Assembly (NCBI RefSeq): GCF_900107395.1
Contig: NZ_FNPW01000006.1
Coordinates: 265,686 to 329,685, forward strand
DNA from: Pseudomonas sp. NFIX28
Lineage (GTDB): Bacteria; Pseudomonadota; Gammaproteobacteria; Pseudomonadales; Pseudomonadaceae
Reading direction: 5' to 3'
Length of the DNA: 64,000 nt
Under the pieces are notes generated by a model. It was not told the origin of the DNA, searched no databases, and saw only the letters and a list, made by a program, of their open reading frames with translations. The position numbers and the translations under genes were made by a program. Numbering within the stretch: position 1 is the stretch's first letter; each line of letters begins with the position of its first letter. Of this stretch, positions 53,733 through 64,000 are shown in pieces.

Positions 53733-54482
53733 ATGAATACTCGTTTTTCCTGCGTAGGCTGCGGCAAGTGCTGCAACGATCACCATGTTCCCCTGACCCT
53801 CGGCGAAGCCCGCCAGTGGGCGCTGGATGGCGGCCAGGTGATCGTGCTGGTGGAGGGGTTCCTGAGCAATGGCCTGGGGCTGCCGGCCGAGCAGCGCGAA
53901 CACGCCGAGCGACGTTCCTGCGTGGTGCCCAGCGGCAATGCCCAGGCCCATGTGGCGATCACTTTCGCCGCCTATAACGTCGGCCCCTGCCGGAATCTTG
54001 ACGAAAACCAGCTGTGCCGGATCTATGAACGCCGGCCGTTGGTGTGCCGCATTTATCCGATGGAAATCAATCCGCACATCCCGCTCAACCCGGCGATCAA
54101 GGAATGCCCGCCCGAGTCCTGGGAAAAAGGTCCGCAGTTGATCGTCGGCGGCGAATTGGTGGATCGGGAACTGGCTGAGCTGATCCAGCGTTCACGCCAG
54201 GCCGACCGCGACGATATCCACAGCAAGCAAGCCATCTGCCAGCTGCTGGGGATTCACACCACGGCCCTCAAGGGCGATGGTTTTACCGCCTACTTGCCGG
54301 ACATGGCCGCCCTGGCCGAAGCCATCGAGCGGGTCCAGGCGCAACCGTTGGCGGCGACGGCCAGCGAATGGCTGTTCCATGTATCTGGTGAAGACATTGC
54401 CGGGCAGGTGCAGGAGGCCGGCGCCCAAGTGGTGACCGAGGCGCCGCTCACCTACGCCTTCATTTCCTTGCGGGCAGCATGA
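53733..54482 (+). CDS. YkgJ-family cysteine-cluster (zinc/iron chelating) protein
   Basis: 249 residues from ATG 53733. The N-terminal CxxCGxCC motif (FSCVGCGKCC) is followed by the CRNLD ... CRIYERRPLVCRIYP block of the CxxCxxCC (YkgJ) family. The C-terminal ~100 residues are not assigned. The family is proposed to bind a metal or Fe-S cluster; no role is known here. Confidence 0.85.
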   Translation: MNTRFSCVGCGKCCNDHHVPLTLGEARQWALDGGQVIVLVEGFLSNGLGLPAEQREHAERRSCVVPSGNAQAHVAITFAAYNVGPCRNLDENQLCRIYERRPLVCRIYPMEINPHIPLNPAIKECPPESWEKGPQLIVGGELVDRELAELIQRSRQADRDDIHSKQAICQLLGIHTTALKGDGFTAYLPDMAALAEAIERVQAQPLAATASEWLFHVSGEDIAGQVQEAGAQVVTEAPLTYAFISLRAA

Positions 54483-54547
54483 AGCCCTGCCGCTGACCCG
54501 CAGAGTCTCCGGTGTCCGTCAAATAGTTGCGAGCGTGCCGCTCGTAC

Positions 54548-54715
54548 GCAGCCTGCGGCAGCGGCTACACGGATGGGGATATCGCGACATTCGCGGAACT
54601 TGTAGCCGCTGCCGCAGGCTGCGATAAGGCCGGAGGCCTTCGGCGATCTTAAGGTCGTGCGCCCGCTTCGCGGTCGATCGTCCGAACGCGGCCCGAGCTT
54701 TCGCAGCGGCTACAG
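54548..54715. repeat. REP unit followed by REPIN-like pair
   Basis: A single GCAGCCTGCGGCAGCGGCTACA unit lies at ~54548-54569, then a pair from TGTAGCCGCTGCCGCAGGCT (54601) to GCAGCGGCTACAG (54714). Confidence 0.75.
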
Positions 54716-54725
54716 AGGCTTGGAC

Positions 54726-54968
54726 TCAGCGTTTGCCCATCGAACGACGAGTGCCGGGTGGCGCTGCGCCTGGGGTCTTGGTGTGGCCGTTGGTGGCGCC
54801 ATTCTTGTACCAGGGCTGCTGGGCATTCTTGGCCTGGGCGAACTCGGACGGTTTAAACGGAAACTTGAACGGCGCGATCGCCGGCTTGCTTTCGCCAGGC
54901 GCGCTGCTGTCGTCGACCTGGTCCGCGCTGGGGGCGTCGGTCACAGGCGGTTGTGCTGGGGTAGTCAT
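54726..54968 (-). CDS. Small Pro/Ala-rich hypothetical protein
   Basis: 80 residues from ATG 54968 with GGAGC upstream. The protein is Pro/Ala/Lys-rich with an FKFPFKPSEFAQAKN core and a basic tail (GTRRSMGKR). The open frame continues upstream through the REPIN array to 55358, but that extension is repeat sequence and is rejected. Confidence 0.65.
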   Translation of the reverse strand: MTTPAQPPVTDAPSADQVDDSSAPGESKPAIAPFKFPFKPSEFAQAKNAQQPWYKNGATNGHTKTPGAAPPGTRRSMGKR

Positions 54969-55062
54969 GGAAGCTCCGGGGTAGAACCAAAGGCCGGGCC
55001 CGGGAAAGCGGGCCGCGAAGGCCGGCAGTATACCCGCGTTGCGGATCTTTGACCGTTGCAGC

Positions 55063-55364
55063 GCAGGCACACCGCGGCGCCTGCTTCGCCGGCAAGCCTG
55101 GCTCCTACGCAAGCTCACCTCCTCCGTAGGAGCGAAGCTTGCTCGCGATAGCGCTACAGCAGGCACACCGCAGCGCCTGCTTCGCCGGCAAGCCTGGCTC
55201 CTTCGCAAGCCAACCTCTCCTGTAGGAGCGAAGCTTGCTCGCGATAGCGCTACATCAGGCACACCGCAGCGCCTGCTTCGCCGGCAAGCCTGGCTCCTAC
55301 GCAAGCCAACCTGCCCCGTAGGAGCGAAGCTTGCTCGCGATGGCGCCGCATCAGGCACACCGCA
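55063..55364. repeat. Tandem array of three 96-bp REPIN units
   Basis: Three copies of a ~96-bp unit each contain CGGCAAGCCTGGCTCCT and its inverse GTAGGAGCGAAGCTTGCTCG, spaced exactly 96 bases (for example GCCTGCTTCG at 55079, 55175 and 55271). The rest of 54969-55491 has no gene. Confidence 0.88.
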
Positions 55365-55491
55365 CTTAAAACATCACAACTATTGCTTTTGGCGTAACAG
55401 TGCTTATCCTGTTCGGCGCTTTTTCCGGCTGTCGCGAAGTTATATTTTTGTCGCACCTAATTGAACTTGCTCTGCAAGAAGGTCTTCAGAA

Positions 55492-55716
55492 ATGTCCAAC
55501 AGTATGGGTATTGCCAGCGCGTTTGTTTTGTCCTCCCTGTTCTTGGCCCCGATGGCCATGGCCGAAGAATCGCAGACTTTCGCCGCGCATAACGCCGCAC
55601 GCGCCGCTGCATTCCAACAAGCCCAGGAAACGCTGGCTGCCAAGCAACAGAATGCCGGTCAGCCGCAGAAAATAACGGCTGAACAACGCCAGGCCGAGGT
55701 TCAGAAAGACAGTTGA
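55492..55716 (+). CDS. Small exported Ala/Gln-rich protein
   Basis: 74 residues. A signal peptide (ASAFVLSSLFLAPMAMA) is followed by a ~50-residue Ala/Gln-rich helical part (AAHNAARAAAFQQAQETLAAKQ). The function is unknown; it is probably periplasmic. It ends with its own terminator at 55781-55809. Confidence 0.8.
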   Translation: MSNSMGIASAFVLSSLFLAPMAMAEESQTFAAHNAARAAAFQQAQETLAAKQQNAGQPQKITAEQRQAEVQKDS

Positions 55717-55780
55717 TCTTCGCTGCCAACTTGTTTCCCTCGACAACTTCTCTGCTCTACCCCTGGAGTAAGTTGTCTTA

Positions 55781-55809
55781 AAGCCGCTGAATAACAGCGG
55801 CTTTTTTTT
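55781..55809 (+). terminator. Rho-independent terminator
   Basis: AAGCCGCTG-AATAA-CAGCGGCTT followed by eight T bases. Confidence 0.92.
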
Positions 55810-55908
55810 GCCCTGTAGATCGGCCCGTTTCATTCGTTTCACCCAGAACAAGAACCACCCGATTCGACAATAACAATTGTCATCATTCATCCAAGGAGCT
55901 TTATACCG

Positions 55909-57228
55909 GTGAAGGTCACGTCAACATTCAGCCCATTGTTCATTGCAATGGCTGCAACTATCACCACCTGCGCCCAGGCAGCCGATCAGGCCACCCCTGA
56001 AGGTTTCGTCGAAGGTTCCAGCCTCAAGCTCAACGCCCGCAATTACTACATGAACCGCAACCGCCACCAGCAGGCCGACGACAACATCGAATGGGGCCAG
56101 GGTTTCCTGGGGATCTTCGAGTCGGGTTATACCCAGGGCACGGTCGGTTTCGGCCTCGATGCCAACGCCATGCTCGGCTTGAAACTCGATGGCGGTGGCG
56201 GCACTGACAGCTCGAGCATCCTGCCAGTCAGCGATGGCAGCGGCAAAGCGCCGACGTCGTTTTCCACGGCTGGCGCCACCCTGAAAATCCGCGGCTTCGA
56301 TACCGAGCTCAAGGCCGGCGACCTGTTCCTCAACAACCCGGTGATCGCCGGTGGCCAGAGCCGCATGCTGCCGCAGACCTTCCGCGGGGTCAGCCTGGCC
56401 AACCACAGCTTCGACGGCTGGCTAATCGAAGGCGGCCAGGCCAGCTTCACCAAGCCCTATAACCAGAGCGGCCGCCGACGCATCGATACGGCTTACGGTC
56501 GCCTGGCGAATGGCGATGAAAGCCGCCACCTGAACTGGGCCGGCGCGGCCTGGAGCGGCGTGCCCGGGCTGACCAGCAGCCTGTACGCCTCCGAGCTCAA
56601 GGACATCTGGAACCAGTACTACTACGACCTCGACTACAGCTACGCGCTGAACGAGCTGGTGACCCTGAACCCGGGCCTGCACTTCTATCACACCCAGGAC
56701 ACCGGCGACGCGCTGCTGGGCGACATCGACAACAACACCTACAGCCTGCATTTCACTCTCGGGGTCGGCCACCACAGCCTCACCGCTGCCTACCAGCGCG
56801 TGAACGGCAACACACCGTTCGACTACATCAACCAGGGCGACAGCGTCTACCTGGACAACTCGCAGCAGTATTCGGATTTCAACGGCCCCAACGAGCGCTC
56901 CTGGAAACTCAAGTACGCCTACGATTTCGCCGGCCTCGGCCTCCCGGGCCTGACCTCGGCGCTTTCCTATTCGCGAGGTGAGCTGGACCTGACCAAGGTC
57001 GATCCGCACAGCCGTGGCTACGCCCACTGGTACAGCGCCGGCGGCGAGCACGCCAAGCACTGGGAACGCGACCTCGACCTCAAGTACGTGGTCCAGGGTG
57101 GCCAGGCCAAGGACCTGGCAGTCCGTCTGCAGTGGGCCACCAACCGTGGCGGCAACGGTTATGGCGCGCTGGACAGTGACACCGACGAATACCGGGTGAT
57201 CGTCGATTACCCGTTCAATGTGTTCTAA
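55909..57228 (+). CDS. OprD-family outer-membrane porin
   Basis: 439 residues from a GTG with AAGGAG upstream. A signal peptide ([13 protein letters not shown]) is followed by β-barrel sequence with OprD family features: [48 protein letters not shown], and a terminal aromatic residue (PFNVF). OprD porins are substrate-selective for small carboxylates, amino acids and aromatics. The substrate here cannot be inferred. Confidence 0.93.
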   Translation: MKVTSTFSPLFIAMAATITTCAQAADQATPEGFVEGSSLKLNARNYYMNRNRHQQADDNIEWGQGFLGIFESGYTQGTVGFGLDANAMLGLKLDGGGGTDSSSILPVSDGSGKAPTSFSTAGATLKIRGFDTELKAGDLFLNNPVIAGGQSRMLPQTFRGVSLANHSFDGWLIEGGQASFTKPYNQSGRRRIDTAYGRLANGDESRHLNWAGAAWSGVPGLTSSLYASELKDIWNQYYYDLDYSYALNELVTLNPGLHFYHTQDTGDALLGDIDNNTYSLHFTLGVGHHSLTAAYQRVNGNTPFDYINQGDSVYLDNSQQYSDFNGPNERSWKLKYAYDFAGLGLPGLTSALSYSRGELDLTKVDPHSRGYAHWYSAGGEHAKHWERDLDLKYVVQGGQAKDLAVRLQWATNRGGNGYGALDSDTDEYRVIVDYPFNVF

Positions 57229-57240
57229 GCTCCAATAAGC

Positions 57241-57274
57241 AAAAGGCCAGTATCATTTTGCTGGCCTTTTTTTT
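57241..57274 (+). terminator. Rho-independent terminator after the porin gene
   Basis: AAAAGGCCAG-TATCATTTTG-CTGGCCTTTT then TTTT. Confidence 0.92.
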
Positions 57275-57380
57275 GTCTGGGATTTATACATGCGCCCGCA
57301 GGCGCGATCGGTCTCTGCAACTCTGCTCGCTTCACCAGAAATACCTTTTAGAAAACGTACACAACGCAGAAGTCAGAACC

Positions 57381-58868
57381 ATGAGTGTGAGCAGTGCGAC
57401 ACCCCGCAACACGACCACTTTGACCAGGTCGGAAAGGATGCTGATTCTCGGAAGCTCGCTGCTGGTTATCTCCATCCTGAGCATCGTGACGTTCTTGCTG
57501 ATTCGTGAACGCGGCAGCGCCGAAATGGCCGCCACCCGTGCTGCTTCAAACATCGTGCAATTGATCGACGCCGACGTGCTGCGCAACGTCGAACTCTACG
57601 ACGTCTCCCTGCGTGGCCTGATCAGCGCCTCGCAACGTGACGACCTGAAACAGGTGTCGCCGACCATTCGCCATATGGCCCTGTTCGACCGGGCGACCGC
57701 CGCGCCTTACAAGGGCAACATCCTGCTGCTCGATTCGCGCGGCGATGTGCTCGCCGATTCCGCCTCGGTCGAACCGCGCAAGGGTAACTTTGCCGACCGG
57801 GAATATTTCCAATCCCATGTGCACAATCCCGATCCGGGCATGTTCATCAGTCGCCCATTCCGGGCCCGCCCACCCGAGCTGGATTGGCGCATCAGTTTCA
57901 GCCGGCGGGTTTCCAACGAGCGCGGGGAATTCCTCGGCGTGGCCGAAGCGGCCATGCGCCTGGACTATTTCAACCAACTGTTCAAAAGCCTCAACATCGG
58001 CCGGGACAGCTCGATCAACCTGGTCAGCAGCGACGGCATCCTGCTGGCCCAGGAACCGCCGCGGGCCGATAACCTGATCGGCAAGGACTTCAGCCAACGG
58101 CCCAATTTCATCCGTATCCTGCGCGAGGGAAATGGCAGCTTCAAAGGCATGTCCAGCAGGCAACAGCCGCGCCTGTATACCTTCTCCCAGGTCGGCGATC
58201 TGCCGCTGATCGTGATCGTGGCACTCTCCACCCATGAAGTATTTGCCTCTTGGCAACGCACCGCGCTGGTGGTCGGTGGCGCCACCGGTGCGCTGTGCCT
58301 GGGCCTGCTGTGGCTGACCTGGCTACTGTGCCGGGAACTGCGCCGTCGCCAGAGTGCCGAGCAAGAGCTGGCGCAACTGGCCGCTACCGATGCCCTTACC
58401 GGCCTGGACAACCGCCGCAGCCTGGATCAGACCCTCGCCCGCGAATGGGGACGCGCACAACGCTCCCATAACGCCCTGTCGCTGCTGATGCTCGACGTCG
58501 ATCACTTCAAGGTCTTCAACGACCGATACGGCCACCTGCTCGGCGACGACGCATTGCGCATCGTGGCCCGGGTCATCAGTGACAGTATCCGTCGTCCTGG
58601 CGACCTGGCCGCACGCTATGGCGGCGAGGAGTTCGCCGTGGTCTTGCCAGAGACCGACAACGAAGGTGCCCGGCGTATCGCCGAGCATATTCGCCTGGCG
58701 GTCGAACGCTTGCCACCGATCCGGGACGGTGCCTCGCCAATCACCATCAGCATCGGCCTCAGCACTTGGACTGGCACGTCGAAGTCCAGCCTGCAAGAGT
58801 TGTGCTCGACGGCCGACAAGGCGCTGTACCGAGCCAAGGCCGAAGGGCGAAACCGGGTGGTGGGTTAA
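57381..58868 (+). CDS. Diguanylate cyclase with periplasmic dCACHE sensor
   Basis: 495 residues from ATG 57381. It has a membrane segment near 25-45 (LLVISILSIVTFLLI), a periplasmic PDC/dCACHE region (~50-285), a second membrane segment (VVGGATGALCLGLLWLTWLL), and a GGDEF domain (~330-495) with the active signature RYGGEEFAVV. An RPGD inhibitory I-site lies five residues before it. It makes c-di-GMP. The signal is unknown. Confidence 0.93.
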   Translation: MSVSSATPRNTTTLTRSERMLILGSSLLVISILSIVTFLLIRERGSAEMAATRAASNIVQLIDADVLRNVELYDVSLRGLISASQRDDLKQVSPTIRHMALFDRATAAPYKGNILLLDSRGDVLADSASVEPRKGNFADREYFQSHVHNPDPGMFISRPFRARPPELDWRISFSRRVSNERGEFLGVAEAAMRLDYFNQLFKSLNIGRDSSINLVSSDGILLAQEPPRADNLIGKDFSQRPNFIRILREGNGSFKGMSSRQQPRLYTFSQVGDLPLIVIVALSTHEVFASWQRTALVVGGATGALCLGLLWLTWLLCRELRRRQSAEQELAQLAATDALTGLDNRRSLDQTLAREWGRAQRSHNALSLLMLDVDHFKVFNDRYGHLLGDDALRIVARVISDSIRRPGDLAARYGGEEFAVVLPETDNEGARRIAEHIRLAVERLPPIRDGASPITISIGLSTWTGTSKSSLQELCSTADKALYRAKAEGRNRVVG

Positions 58869-58874
58869 GGGCCT

Positions 58875-58901
58875 CATCGCGGGCAAGCCTCGCTCCTACG
58901 G
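58875..58901. repeat. Single REP unit
   Basis: CGCGGGCAAGCCTCGCTCCTAC, the same type as at 5253 and 55063, in the gap between two convergent genes. Confidence 0.7.
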
Positions 58902-58943
58902 GTCCCGTGCTGCCCGCAACAATGTCATCAGTCGCGCAGGCAT

Positions 58944-58971
58944 AAAAAAAGGCCACCCGAAGGCAGCCTTT
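58944..58971 (-). terminator. UUCG-loop terminator after lpxC
   Basis: Reading towards lower coordinates, AAAGGCTGCC-TTCG-GGTGGCCTTT with G-U pairs closes a UUCG tetraloop, followed by seven T bases. It lies 27 bases after lpxC. Confidence 0.88.
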
Positions 58972-58997
58972 AAAAACAAAAGGAAAGAGAGTGTTAC

Positions 58998-59945
<948 letters not shown>

Positions 59946-60021
59946 TCAACAAAGGCTGGCGATAATAGCAGACCAGACCTTTGCTGAACACCAATCACCC
60001 TAATACCCCTGATACATTCCA

Positions 60022-61212
60022 TCAATCGGCCTGGCGACGCAGGAAAGCCGGGATGTCCAGATAGTCCAGATCATCTTGCGGATTCAGCTTCGCCGCAGTC
60101 GCAGCACTGGCCTGAGCCTGGTTGCGCATGACGGTCGGACGGTCCAGATCACGGTAGTTGACCGACGGCAGTTCCTGACGGGCAGGTGCTGGCGCCTGTG
60201 CAGCAGCCATGGAAGTTTGCACGGTATTGTCGATGACCTTCACAGGCTTCTCGATTTTCGCGCCCAGACCAGTGGCAACCACAGTCACGTGCAGCTCGTC
60301 GCGCATGTCCGGATCGATAACGGTACCGACCTTGACCATAGCGTGCTCGGAGGCGAAGGCTTCGATGATGCTACCCACGTCGGAGTACTCACCCAGGGAC
60401 AGGTCAGGACCGGCGGTGATGTTCACCAGGATGCCGCGCGCGCCTTGCAGGTTCACGTCTTCCAGCAGCGGGTTGCGGATTGCCGCTTCGGTCGCTTCAC
60501 GTGCACGGTTCGGACCGCTGGCGCAGCCAGTGCCCATCATCGCCATGCCCATTTCGCTCATCACGGTACGCACGTCGGCAAAGTCGACGTTGATCATGCC
60601 CGGACGCTTGATGATGTCGGAAATACCGCGAACGGCACCGGCCAGTACATCGTCGGCCTTGGCGAAAGCCGACAGCAGGCTGGCGTCCTTACCGAGGATG
60701 GTCAGCAGCTTTTCGTTGGGAATGGTGATCAACGAATCGACGCTTTCGCTCAGCGCGCGGATGCCTTCATCGGCGATCTGCATGCGCTTGCGGCCTTCGA
60801 ACGGGAACGGACGAGTCACCACCGCAACGGTGAGAATGCCCATTTCCTTGGCCACTTCGGCAATGATCGGCGCAGCACCGGTACCGGTACCACCGCCCAT
60901 GCCGGTGGTGATGAACACCATGTTGGTGCCCGCCAGCACTTCAGCGATACGCTCGCGGTCTTCCAGGGCGGCTTGGCGGCCGACTTCAGGATTGGCACCA
61001 GCACCCAGGCCCTTGGTCACGCCGGTACCCAGCTGCAGGATGGTCCGCGCGCCGATGTTTTTCAGCGCTTGAGCATCGGTGTTGGCGCAGATGAACTCGA
61101 CGCCTTCGATGTTGCTCTTGACCATGTGATTGACGGCGTTGCCGCCGCCACCGCCGACACCGATAACCTTGATTACCGGACTTGCGGGGACGTTGTCTAC
61201 GAGTTCGAACAT
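60022..61212 (-). CDS. ftsZ: Cell division protein FtsZ
   Basis: 396 residues. The tubulin signature GGGTGTGAAP is preceded by the GVGGGGGNAVNHM nucleotide loop. The C-terminal peptide DYLDIPAFLRRQAD binds FtsA and ZipA. GAGAGGG precedes the ATG. Confidence 0.98.
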   Translation of the reverse strand: MFELVDNVPASPVIKVIGVGGGGGNAVNHMVKSNIEGVEFICANTDAQALKNIGARTILQLGTGVTKGLGAGANPEVGRQAALEDRERIAEVLAGTNMVFITTGMGGGTGTGAAPIIAEVAKEMGILTVAVVTRPFPFEGRKRMQIADEGIRALSESVDSLITIPNEKLLTILGKDASLLSAFAKADDVLAGAVRGISDIIKRPGMINVDFADVRTVMSEMGMAMMGTGCASGPNRAREATEAAIRNPLLEDVNLQGARGILVNITAGPDLSLGEYSDVGSIIEAFASEHAMVKVGTVIDPDMRDELHVTVVATGLGAKIEKPVKVIDNTVQTSMAAAQAPAPARQELPSVNYRDLDRPTVMRNQAQASAATAAKLNPQDDLDYLDIPAFLRRQAD

Positions 61213-61277
61213 TTTCCCTCTCCTTTCATTTCTCTAGTTTTTTCGCCTACTGCTTACAACGGTGTTGCGGTAAATCT

Positions 61278-62537
61278 TCAGAAATTGCCCTGCACCCAGC
61301 TCTTGATGCGATCGAGCAAGGCGGCCTTGGGTTCGTCGCTGCTGTAGCTGTCCCGGCTGCCGATGCCGGAGAACGAGATACCGTCGGACTGCTTCTGCAG
61401 CCCGTACAACAGCAAGCCCACGCCGGTGGAATAAATCGGGTTGCGCACAACGTCGGACAGGCCCTTGACGGTGTGCGGCACGCCCAGGCGGACCGGCATG
61501 TGGAAAATCTCTTCGGCCAGCTCGACCGCGCCTTCCATTTTCGAAGTACCGCCGGTCAGCACGATGCCGGCCGGGATCAGGTCTTCGTAGCCGCTGCGAC
61601 GCAGCTCGGCCTGGATCAGGGTGAACAGCTCGTCATAGCGCGGCTCGACCACTTCGGCCAAGGCCTGGCGGGACAGCTCGCGCGGCGGACGATCACCGAC
61701 GCTTGGCACCTTGATGGTTTCGCCGGCACCGGCCAGCTTGGCCAGGGCGCAGGCGTAGCGGATCTTGATTTCTTCGGCGTACTGGGTCGGTGTACGCAAT
61801 GCCATGGCGATGTCGTTGGTCACTTGATCGCCGGCAATCGGGATCACCGCGGTGTGGCGGATCGCACCTTCGGTGAAGATCGCGATGTCGGTGGTACCGC
61901 CACCGATATCCACCAGGCACACGCCCAGCTCTTTCTCGTCATCGGTGAGTACCGAATACGCCGAGGCCAGTTGCTCGAGAATGATGTCGTCGATCTCCAG
62001 ACCGCAGCGACGCACGCACTTCTCGATGTTCTGGGCGGCATTCACCGCGCAGGTCACCACGTGCACCTTGGCCTCCAGGCGTACGCCGGACATGCCCAGG
62101 GGTTCGCGGACGCCTTCCTGGTTATCGATCACGTAATCCTGCGGCAGGGTGTGCAGCACCCGCTGGTCGGCTGGAATCGCCACGGCCTGCGCCGCATCGA
62201 GTACCCGCTCCAGGTCCGCCGAGCTCACTTCGCGATCACGAATCGCCACGATGCCGTGGGAGTTCAGGCTGCGAATGTGATTACCCGCCACGCCGACGAA
62301 CGCCGAGTGGATACGGCAACCGGCCATCAGTTGCGCCTCTTCTACCGCGCGCTGGATCGATTGAACGGTGGACTCGATATTCACCACCACGCCCTTCTTC
62401 AGGCCGCGCGATGGATGGGTGCCGATACCGACGATTTCCAGCGTGCCATCGGCCGCGACCTCGCCTACCAGCGCCACCACCTTGGAGGTGCCGATATCCA
62501 GACCGACGATCATTTTGCCGCTTTGCACGTTTGCCAT
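61278..62537 (-). CDS. ftsA: Cell division protein FtsA
   Basis: 419 residues from ATG 62537. Actin-fold motifs are IVGLDIGTSKVVALVG, VDIGGGTTDIAIF and VLTGGTSKMEG. A C-terminal amphipathic helix (LLDRIKSWVQGNF) attaches to the membrane. It tethers FtsZ. Confidence 0.97.
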   Translation of the reverse strand: MANVQSGKMIVGLDIGTSKVVALVGEVAADGTLEIVGIGTHPSRGLKKGVVVNIESTVQSIQRAVEEAQLMAGCRIHSAFVGVAGNHIRSLNSHGIVAIRDREVSSADLERVLDAAQAVAIPADQRVLHTLPQDYVIDNQEGVREPLGMSGVRLEAKVHVVTCAVNAAQNIEKCVRRCGLEIDDIILEQLASAYSVLTDDEKELGVCLVDIGGGTTDIAIFTEGAIRHTAVIPIAGDQVTNDIAMALRTPTQYAEEIKIRYACALAKLAGAGETIKVPSVGDRPPRELSRQALAEVVEPRYDELFTLIQAELRRSGYEDLIPAGIVLTGGTSKMEGAVELAEEIFHMPVRLGVPHTVKGLSDVVRNPIYSTGVGLLLYGLQKQSDGISFSGIGSRDSYSSDEPKAALLDRIKSWVQGNF

Positions 62538-62551
62538 GGTCCTGCCTCTTC

Positions 62552-63418
62552 TCAATTCTTCGCGACGGCGGGTTGGGCCGTCGTGGGCGCTACAGGTTCC
62601 CGCCAGCCGACGGCCAGGCCGTTGGCATAACGCAGATCGATGCGCGCGATGTTCGTAATCTGTTCTTTCAGCGTTTTTTCATAAATGGCAATGAAGCGGC
62701 GCATCTTCTCCACCAGGTGATCGCGTCCGAGCAACAGTTCGATACCAGGACCGGCGCTGCCGGCCCCCGTGGTCAGGAACCAGCTGCCGCGCTCGCGCAA
62801 CTCCAGACGGGCAATGGAAAAACCCATCGGGCGAAGCATCTGGCTCAACACCTGGTACTGCTGCATCACCTGCTGCTGGGCCCGCTGCGGGCCGAACAAC
62901 TGTGGCAAGTGCTCATAGTTCGCCAGCTCACGCGGGGTGAATGCCTGGCCCTGGTTGTTCAACAGCGCCTCGTCACCCCAACGGGCCACCGGCAGTTGTT
63001 CTTCCAGGCGAATCACCACCTGGTCCGGCCACACACGCCGCACCTCGGCATGCGCGATCCACGGCATCTGCTCCAGCTCGGTACGCATGCTCGCCAGGTC
63101 GATGGTGAAGAAGCTCGATGCGACGTAAGGCGCGATCCGCTGCTGCACCGCCTGCTGGCTGATGTAACTCAGGTCGCCCTGCACCGCGACCTTGGTGATC
63201 GGCCGGTCGGCATAGGGCAGCAGGCGCTGCGCGCCTTCGTACGTCCCGAAGCCCAGCGCGACCAGCAACACCGGCCACATCAGGCTTTTCAGCACGCCAA
63301 AGTTGGCTTTCGGCAGGCGCGCCGACATCGGCTCCTTGGCCACCATCCGGCTGGCGCCACGCGGCACCGGCTTGCGGCCGGTTGCGGGTTGCTGATGACG
63401 TAGCTGGGCGCCTTGCAT
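62552..63418 (-). CDS. ftsQ: Cell division protein FtsQ
   Basis: 288 residues from ATG 63418. A cytoplasmic ~45 residues precede a single membrane segment ([18 protein letters not shown]). The POTRA domain ([18 protein letters not shown]) and β domain ([21 protein letters not shown]) follow. It lies 4 bases after ddlB. Confidence 0.96.
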   Translation of the reverse strand: MQGAQLRHQQPATGRKPVPRGASRMVAKEPMSARLPKANFGVLKSLMWPVLLVALGFGTYEGAQRLLPYADRPITKVAVQGDLSYISQQAVQQRIAPYVASSFFTIDLASMRTELEQMPWIAHAEVRRVWPDQVVIRLEEQLPVARWGDEALLNNQGQAFTPRELANYEHLPQLFGPQRAQQQVMQQYQVLSQMLRPMGFSIARLELRERGSWFLTTGAGSAGPGIELLLGRDHLVEKMRRFIAIYEKTLKEQITNIARIDLRYANGLAVGWREPVAPTTAQPAVAKN

Positions 63419-63422
63419 GGCC

Positions 63423-64000
<578 letters not shown>

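Noticed and set aside
54726..55358. A 210-residue form of the small Pro-rich protein
   Set aside because: The upstream extension is the translated REPIN array (32-codon period). The ATG at 54968 has a ribosome binding site.

Overview
The window is chromosomal DNA of a Pseudomonas, most likely of the P. fluorescens lineage. The evidence is a dcw division cluster (ddlB-ftsQ-ftsA-ftsZ-lpxC) in Pseudomonas order, a complete cyoABCDE oxidase operon, an OprD-family porin, a σ54-type NorR/FhpR regulator divergent from a flavohaemoglobin gene, high-GC coding sequence, and many REP/REPIN palindromes of the two kinds common in fluorescent pseudomonads. No rRNA, tRNA, insertion sequence or CRISPR array was seen.

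Layout. 1-5.2 kb is an AT-richer accessory segment. It holds a PHP-plus-SMC-like ATPase (TrlF type), a 229-bp element bounded by long inverted repeats, and a membrane/SH3 protein built on thirteen 17-residue repeats. 5.4-9.9 kb holds polyphosphate kinase 2, an OmpR-type two-component pair, and mlaA with a small overlapping gene. 10.1-12.2 kb is an orphan type VI secretion cargo module (small CPxxGxW protein, PAAR tip, lipase-like effector, lipoprotein immunity candidate). 12.4-19.5 kb holds a PhoD-like phosphatase, a VapBC toxin-antitoxin pair with twin operators, a class III aminotransferase, an amidohydrolase and a levansucrase. 19.8-36.4 kb is a lipid-derived specialised-metabolite cluster. 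36.6-41.5 kb holds an unknown protein and an unusual 7-deazaguanine-linked locus. 41.6-46.4 kb is the cyo operon. 47-59 kb is mostly core genes (dsbB, hmp/norR, cheV, porin, diguanylate cyclase) separated by REP arrays. 59-64 kb is the dcw end.

The main candidate for a new system is 22.3-36.4 kb. A fatty acyl-AMP ligase would load a fatty acid onto a free-standing acyl carrier protein. An acyl-CoA dehydrogenase homologue and three histidine-box membrane desaturases or hydroxylases, with a 2Fe-2S reductase as electron source, would oxidise the chain. An 870-residue protein joins a class III aminotransferase to a domain that resembles cyanobacterial acyl-ACP reductase, and would release the chain as an aldehyde and convert it to an amine. 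The ligase, dehydrogenase and reductase/aminotransferase logic matches the fatty-amine branch proposed for tambjamine YP1 (TamA/TamT/TamH), but no pyrrole genes are present. A LuxR-type regulator, an amidase and possibly a Baeyer-Villiger-like monooxygenase accompany it. Two similar 16-bp palindromes lie upstream of the two main operons.

The second candidate is 37.4-41.5 kb. A QueC of enterobacterial type and a VUT/YhhQ-family queuosine-precursor transporter lie beside an XRE regulator and a serine hydroxymethyltransferase relative whose substrate-carboxylate residues are replaced. All product and function statements for these two regions are inference from domain content; no database search was possible.
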